A DNA stretch of 64,000 nt, taken from the NCBI GenBank assembly GCA_019044685.2, contig JAGTXX020000006.1, positions 620,001 through 684,000 on the forward strand. The letters run 5' to 3'. A program made the translations under genes and the position numbers. The notes below the pieces were generated by a model. The model was not told the origin of the DNA and did no database searches. It worked only from the letters and a program-made list of their open reading frames with translations. Positions within the stretch are counted from its first letter, which is position 1. Every line of letters starts with the position of its first letter. Origin of the DNA: Nannochloris sp. 'desiccata' (lineage: Eukaryota; Chlorophyta; Trebouxiophyceae; Chlorellales; Chlorellaceae). This document shows positions 58,371 through 64,000 of the stretch, piece after piece.

Positions 58371-58531
58371 ATGTTTTCTCGATTACTACATTTTTGACTG
58401 GGCACAGAATAATTAGCCTACTTTTGAATTGAAATGAATTATCCTTGTAAGAATGGCAATATATTACATACGGAGAGTCTCTATATTAAAAAAAACATTA
58501 GTTTAGGTATCAAAAATGGCATGTTTGTGAT
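58371..58531. terminator. Overlapping 3' ends of SAC and RPS17 genes
   Basis: 161 nt between convergent stops. The plus-strand TGTAA at 58446-58450 and the minus-strand TGTAA (plus TTACA at 58464-58468) lie within 20 nt of each other, so the 3' UTRs very likely overlap. Confidence 0.5.
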
Positions 58532-58882
58532 TTACTTGGCAGCCTTGACGACAGACTCTACCACAAAACGCTTCCTCTTAGAAAGGGGCCTGGTGGGGAT
58601 TAGAGATACGATGTCTCCAACCTTGGCAACCTCAGCTTCATCGTGAACAATAAACTTCTTAGTCTTCTTTACCCTCTTGCTGTAAACAGGATGCACCTTG
58701 AGGACATCGCAAGACACAACTGCAGTCTTCTCGCAGTGAGTAGATACCACACGACCTTGAAGAATTTGTCCAGCACGCACAGGCTGGAATGCTACTGCTG
58801 CGCGAGGCTGCATTGTCTGTGCGGGCTTGGCAGCCAATGATGTTCCGCGGAATGTGCTAGTCGAGAGCTGCATGGCGTTCAT
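58532..58882 (-). CDS. Plastid ribosomal protein S17 (uS17c), nuclear-encoded
   Basis: 30S subunit protein that binds 16S-type rRNA in the chloroplast. Single exon, 116 aa. The first 35 or so residues (Met/Ala/Ser/Thr/Gln-rich, ending PRAAVAFQPVRAG) form a transit peptide. The mature OB-fold has LQGRVVSTHCEKTAVVSCDV, HPVYSKRVKKTKKFIVHDE and GDIVSLIPTRPLSKRKRF, the standard bacterial-type S17 motifs. Confidence 0.92.
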   Translation of the reverse strand: MNAMQLSTSTFRGTSLAAKPAQTMQPRAAVAFQPVRAGQILQGRVVSTHCEKTAVVSCDVLKVHPVYSKRVKKTKKFIVHDEAEVAKVGDIVSLIPTRPLSKRKRFVVESVVKAAK

Positions 58883-60076
58883 TTTAATAGATATAATATC
58901 CAGTTAACGAAATTTACGAAATGCTTTACTTGCTGATATCAAATTGCCCTGAACTAAGCGTATGATGGCTGCTTAGCCGCAAATGGAAGAAAGGCTGGGA
59001 GTTGGTTTGCGAAGTGGCTTTGACCGAATAACCTTTGCGATTTGACGGGCACCTCCCTCCTCTCAACTCATCCCTCTATAGTTTATGTCCATCTAACTTA
59101 ATTAACTAGTTTATGTACCTTACATTTGTCAACTTGCGCAGTCACATGCATAAATCTTACTGCCACTTGCTTCCCTTCAAAAGAAAAAGAAACAGATCTA
59201 ACGGGAGGATAGGAGACAAGCAACAGTAGTACAGTTAGAAGAACTAGACGAGACAGAAGTACCATCCATTTAAGGGAAAAGAGAGGGGATAAAGAGAAAA
59301 GGTAGATGGATGAAGAGATATACAGCGAATAAGAACGGGGGAAAAACAAATAGAGAGAAAAAGAGAAGGGATCTTTTCAATAGAAAATGTAAAATAATAA
59401 TAAAAAAACCGACACTTGCAATAGTGAAGGATGAGTTGGCGTTCTTCTGATTCCGAAAGGGGTTGTAAAATAAGAAAATAAAGGTAGAGATTCTTGTTTT
59501 CTATTAAGTTTCCTTCTTAGAAGTAAAATACGGGACTCTAAAACTAACTAACGACTCTTACACCTCCGAATGAGGAAGCGGGGGGTGGGGATCCTTTTTT
59601 TTTTCCTTATCTATTTTCTACTTAATCAACGTCAATTGCTGGTCAGTAAGAGGGGACTGATAAAGAACAGAAAAGGAATATATCTTATTTGATACTCTCT
59701 CACTGTGCAATTTGGCTGCGAGGGGGTAAGTGGCACACAACACACCCCGACAGACTCACTCCTCAAATGGCAAAGAAAAAACATGAGTAAGACACACACA
59801 CACACACAAAAATCTTAAATTTTCCATTTTTATAAACCTATAAAAGCTACTTGCTAACCACAAACTACTGCTACCTACGACCACTGGACTAACTACAGAA
59901 GAAAAGAAAAAAACGCCGCCCGCTTCCAAATGTATTAATTACGATCATCTTATTGTTTTTTTGAAAAGCTCGGAATGAATACGGGTAAAACCAGGTAAAA
60001 TAAAAAGAAAAAGAGAGGGGGGGAGGAGGGGGGTTCTTTATTGGAGGGGTATACTAATTGATATCAAGCTCAGATC

Positions 60077-60205
60077 GAACGAGAACGGGCAGGATTGAAA
60101 AAAGAAAAAGAAAAGTGGAAACGAGTGGGAACAGGAAAACGAGAACGGGCAGGATTGAAAAAGAAAGAAAGAAAGAAAAAAGTGAAAACGAGAGGGAACA
60201 GGGAA
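60077..60205. repeat. Imperfect purine-rich tandem repeat
   Basis: A unit beginning ACGAGAACGGGCAGGATTGA starts at about 60078 and again at about 60139. Each copy is followed by an A/G-rich run and then a GAAAACGAG-like end with GGGAACAGG. Two copies of roughly 60 nt are visible, the second expanded by GAAA repeats. It lies in the predicted 3' UTR of the RBM45-like gene. Confidence 0.6.
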
Positions 60206-60351
60206 ACGAGAAAAGAAAGACTCCGCACAACGGCGGTAATGATGATGGAAATGATTTTTTTTAATTAATTTTTTCATACGCTGCGTTTAGCTCTTCTTCA
60301 AGTTGGTGTCGTGCCGTGCCGTGTCGTGTCGTGGTGGCGGTGTAGGGGTTT

Positions 60352-60367
60352 TTAGGGTTAACCCTAA
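60352..60367. repeat. 16-bp palindrome made of two inverted telo-box motifs
   Basis: TTAGGGTTAACCCTAA is a perfect palindrome. Each half carries the TTAGGG/CCCTAA core of plant-type telomere repeats and telo-box promoter elements. It is a single copy in the predicted 3' UTR of the RNA-binding protein gene, with another partial GGGTTTTTAGGG just upstream. Confidence 0.5.
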
Positions 60368-60622
60368 GTAGAAAGGACTAGCGTAGGAAAAAGGGGTAGT
60401 AAAGATATCAGGAAAGTAAGGTAGAATTTATAAGGAAAAGGGTCGTAAAGAGAAAGGAAGAAAGATTGGACGGGAGAGGACAATAATCGATGATACGAGT
60501 GAGGTATTTATTTTCTTGTTTGTTTAAAAGGGGAGGAATAAAGAGAGCGTTTTCTGCTACACGTATAGCGTACTAATACTACTAGTACTAATAGCTAAAA
60601 AAAAGAAAAAAGCGTTGCGTTG

Positions 60623-63600
60623 CTATGAAGCAGATCCAACTTCTGCGTGTCTATCACGGAACGATAAAGGAGGGGAAGAACGCACTTGCAGTACTTCACC
60701 TAGCACTTCAACGCCATTGAGGGAACCCACTGCCGCAGCTGCTGCCTCTGGGGATGTGTACTTGATTAAAGCGACTCGTTCATCCGGTAATACACGGATA
60801 AACTCTACATGGCCACATTGTTCGAAGACATGGGTTAACGCGTAGTCAGGAAGAGGCCTGGTGAGTGCAGAGTAGACGACTGTAGCATCGTCAAATGACG
60901 GCAATGGCGGTAAGTGTATAGGAGATGTTGTTTTGTTTGGAGAAGGACCAACAGAAGTTCCAGTTGATCCATTGTTGAACTGATCAGGAGAGTTTTCACG
61001 CCAGGAACTATGATCTCCAGTACTGCCGTTGCCACCGCTAGTAGCTTCGCTTAAGGCTCCTTGGCTGGCGTGGCTCAATGGAGCGGGAGGGGAGTTGCGT
61101 CCACCGACACCCACACCAGGGAAAACACCACCGCCCAAACCGCCAATGCTACCGTTACCAATACCCCCGGTGAGAGCATCTCTCAATGTGAGACCACCTA
61201 AGTTAGCTGCAAGGTCTCCTCCTACGCCGCCGGCAGCGTTGCCGCTGAGACGGAGTGGAGAGGAGCGGGGGGAGATGATGCTATCATGGGAGGCGGAGGA
61301 AAGATCTGTACGAGCGGACAGTTGCTGCTGTGCCTGCTGGGCAGCGGCAGATGCTAAAGCAGCTTGTCCTAAAGCTCCAGGAAGACCTCCGTTACCTCCG
61401 TTACCACCGCCGCCCACCGAGTCTCTGCTATTCGGTGAAGACAGATGGAAGGAGGTAGCTCCAGTATCATTACTAGAGGATCCCAGCAAGGTAGTACCTC
61501 CAACTGCTGAGCCAGGACCACCACTTCCAGAAAATACTACTCCACTATCAGAAACACCATCTCCAGAACGAGGACGAGGCAAACTGCTTAAAGGCTCTGC
61601 AAATAAAACCTTCAAGCGGCTACCAGTGCCGGGTGGGTACTCAATACCATTAAGCTGCGCTTGTGCTGCGCCTGCTGCGGCAGGGGTAATGTAATTAACG
61701 TATGCGTACCCTTTACTACGTCCAGTCACACGATCACGCTTCAAATCCAAGTATTCCATGCCAGGATAGCATCTAAACAAAGCAGAAAGTGCCTCTTCTG
61801 CGGCAGATTTATGTACCACAATAAATAAACGAGAATTAGGCAAACCCACACCATTATCTGCGCTATAATGCTGCTGCTGCTGCTGCTGTTGGGGTTGGGG
61901 TTGTTGGTGCTGTTGTTGTTGCTGTTGTTGATAAGAGCCTAATAAACCAGCTGCAGACAGCATTGGGGAAGAAAGGCCAAGACCTCCGCCGCCGCCAAAG
62001 CCTCCACCGCCTAGTTTGGAGTAATCATTAGAAGATCCATTTAAATTGCCTAGACTGCCAAATCCACCATTTCCTAAGCCTTGTGGTCCATCTAAAGAAC
62101 CCATATCAAGGTGTGAACCACCACCATGGCCACCACGCATGCCACCGCCCCCAAGAGGGGGGCCTAGAGAGGTCATCCCCCCGCCATGGCCGAAACCACT
62201 GACACCGCCAAGGGAGCCTAGAGAGCTAAAATCTTGCAATCCCATAGCAGGGCCTAGTAATCCATGCGATAAAGAAGGAATCAAAGGTCCACCTGCACCA
62301 GCACCGCCAAATGCTCCAGGGAGAAGACCGGGGCCAATGCTGTGACTACCGGGTAAGCCTTGAAGGAAAGCTTGTGTGGGGTCTGCGCGTCTAGTTTTAG
62401 GCTCTGCCAACATAATTTTGACCTTATATCCAGCAACCATGCCTGCCATTTGGACTGTTTCCATGGCCATACACGCTGCTGAGGAGGTGGCGTATTTTAC
62501 AAAAGCAATGCCTTTAGAGGCCACGAGGTCAGTTTTGCAATATTGCATGCCAGCAAAGCGAGACATCTCAGCCTCGATGATGGATCCATCAGCATTCTTA
62601 GGGACGACGAGAAAGAGACGGGAACGGGGGGGAGTGTTGTCGGGGTCAAGCGGAGCGTCTTCTTCGGAGCGGCGGATGTGAAGAGCAGGCAAAGTCCTGT
62701 AAAAATGAGGTTAATTGGGTAGGAAAACAACGTTAAAATAGTTTATTTGCGTTTTTAATGGCGGAAATGGGGAGGGAAAGTAAACTAGCTTATGAAAATT
62801 TTAGGTGACTGTTGCCGTGGCGGTGCTCATGGGCGGGCGGAGAGACTGCATCTGCCTGCGCAGCCTCGGAGCTGGCCCCTGGTTGCCTCGAATATATATG
62901 CGAATAACGCACGAGATTATATTTGCGGTGCTAAATATAGACAATTGCTTACCTAGAGTGAGGTGACTCAGCCAGCATTACTTTGAGCCTTGGGCCAAGA
63001 CCCTCATTGAGGGTGACTTCGTGAAGGTTCTCTATAGCTAAAGCCGCCGATGAAGCCCTATCATACTTGACATACGCGACACCTGTAAAGAAACGGGGGA
63101 AATAATGAGAGTTGGTCAGGTTGGGTCGGTTAATTGTAGCAGCTCATTTGCTGGAAGCTGGCGTGCTACAGCTCTCCAAGGGGCCCTGGCAACTATTCTG
63201 ACTGCACGAATCCCGTGGCCAGATCCATGAGCTGAGCTCCAATCCGCATAACAGGAAAGCTAACTCCACAGGAGGGAAAACCACAGACCGGGCAGCCTCT
63301 CCATGCTGATGATCGCCACCCCAAATCTGTGCTCAACTGCCCTAAAAGTTATTAAGCAATGTGCAGAGGGTATAATAGTTCCCACTTTGCCCCTCTTTAA
63401 GCCCAGCTCAGTCCCCTACTCGGAGACTGACCCCTCGCATGGTGCTCACCTTTGTCACGCAGATATTTTACAAATGATACCTGCCCATACTGCTCAAACA
63501 CACTTCTGAGGAAGTCAGACTGCAATGAAGAAGGTTAAGGCAAGGGTGAGACATCCGCAGACGTTGCATCTGGGTCATTAACTTCGGCCCAAAGCCGCAA

Positions 63601-63695
63601 CTCACCGATGTGTTTCTCCCGGCAACCACGAACAGCCGCGAGTTGGGTGGATCATCTAAGCTAAAGGACATCGTTGGGACATCCTGAGCGAACAT
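60623..63695 (-). CDS. RBM45-like RNA-binding protein with four RRMs, polyQ and Gly-rich regions
   Basis: Four exons on the minus strand, 63695-63606, 63519-63450, 63082-62953 and 62696-60623, join in frame to 787 aa. RRM1 is assembled from the first three exons (NSRLFVVAGRNTS; FLRSVFEQYGQVSFVKYLRD; GVAYVKYDRASSAALAIENL). RRM2 starts RSRLFLVVPKN and contains GIAFVKYATSS. A Gly-rich linker, then a CAG-type polyGln tract (minus strand of about 61869-61935), lead to RRM3 (SRLFIVVHKSAAEEAL; SKGYAYVNYITPA). RRM4 is at the C-terminus (VVYSALTRPLPDYALTHVF). The short spacing and motif style resemble RBM45. The targets are not known. The Gly- and Gln-rich regions suggest a capacity for condensate formation, which is inference. 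Confidence 0.8.
63083..63449 (-). other. Intron 2 of the RBM45-like gene (367 nt)
   Basis: The longest intron recognised in the window, with GTGAGC donor at 63449 and a TTTACAG acceptor ending at 63083. It splits RRM1. No RNA gene or repeat was recognised inside it. Confidence 0.7.
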
Positions 63696-64000
63696 GATGA
63701 AAATATAAAATGCCCGACTGCGGCGCTGATGGCCGCATAAGTATGCAACTTAGCTCGCAAGCTCTTCCAAAAGCTGCCAAAATATTTTCTGGTCCCAGGA
63801 TTGGGGCCACCCAGCCCAAACGCCGCAGCCTATCTGGGGCATCTATCGGGAAATTAACTACGATTTTTGCATTAAATGTGCTCTTTACATTGTTTTGAAG
63901 CCTTGCCTAACTTTCCTAAGCCTTTGGACGCGAAATATTCTAAGAAAAGGCTGCCGCTGCGTTGCCGCCCAGCAGGCATAAAATTGTTATTCAAAGCCCT
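63696..64000. other. Upstream region of the RBM45-like gene
   Basis: 305 nt to the window edge with one weak 62-codon ORF that resembles nothing. It probably holds the promoter and 5' UTR of the RNA-binding protein gene and possibly part of a neighbour beyond the window. Confidence 0.35.

Larger units (their letters stand above)
58883..60622. other. Long gene-free stretch: RPS17 promoter and RBM45-like 3' UTR
   Basis: No credible ORF. The first part must hold the RPS17 5' UTR and promoter. The rest, on the minus strand, is probably a long 3' UTR of the RNA-binding protein gene. It contains purine-rich repeats at about 60077-60205, a short GTGCC/GTGTC repeat at about 60308-60335, a telomere-type palindrome at 60352-60367, and several short homopolymer runs. 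Confidence 0.45.

Noticed and set aside
60038..60277. Phe/Ser-rich minus-strand ORF and Lys/Arg-rich plus-strand ORF
   Set aside because: Both are translations of the purine-rich repeat and have no protein-like composition.
61029..62345. Pro-rich plus-strand ORFs opposite the RNA-binding protein gene
   Set aside because: They are antisense shadows of its Gly-rich coding sequence.
1..64000. tRNA, rRNA, riboswitch or CRISPR features
   Set aside because: No cloverleaf with conserved arms, rRNA segment or regularly spaced repeat array was recognised by eye; a covariance search would settle it.

Overview
The window is nuclear DNA of a photosynthetic eukaryote, most likely a chlorophyte green alga. 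The evidence is a plastid ribosomal protein (S17) with a transit peptide, a RETICULATA-family plastid envelope protein, short GT-AG introns of about 90-140 bp with T-rich acceptors, and TGTAA poly(A) signals of the green-algal type downstream of several stops. I do not name a genus. No bacterial operon, CRISPR array or rRNA/tRNA gene was recognised.

Region 1 (1-3600) is accessory and decayed. It holds a minus-strand tyrosine recombinase of the eukaryotic DIRS/Ngaro/Crypton type, broken by one frameshift and bracketed by scattered direct repeats and a perfect hairpin. An unclassified ORF with AT-hook motifs follows, then the 3' part of an EMC2 gene with a nonsense codon and three one-base deletions. 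Region 2 (3617-4710) is an intact nuclear gene for mitochondrial ribosomal protein uL2m.

Region 3 (5154-43337) is one giant gene. Twelve exons join in frame into about 12,334 residues of modular type I polyketide synthase: nine ketosynthases, nine dehydratase-like domains (two or three degenerate), seven ketoreductases, one enoylreductase, fourteen ACPs often in tandem, and a terminal thioesterase-fold domain followed by a hydrophobic C-terminal segment. No acyltransferase motif is present, so malonyl loading must come from an enzyme encoded elsewhere (a trans-AT architecture, already reported in microalgae). The most unusual points are a Cys in place of Ser in the thioesterase nucleophile elbow, the possible membrane anchor, two KS lineages, KR-less DH modules and visible block duplication.

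Region 4 (43524-63695) is ordinary gene-dense housekeeping DNA: VPS18 (-), a plastid-type glucose-6-phosphate 1-epimerase-like protein (+), a RETICULATA-related protein (-), FGAM synthase with a three-exon leader (+), a prolyl 4-hydroxylase with a ShKT domain (-), an 85-aa membrane protein ending two bases before the start of a SAC phosphoinositide phosphatase (+, a candidate bicistronic transcript), plastid RPS17 (-), and a four-RRM RBM45-like RNA-binding protein (-). None of these neighbours is an obvious partner of the polyketide synthase, so this is a lone megasynthase rather than a visible biosynthetic cluster.
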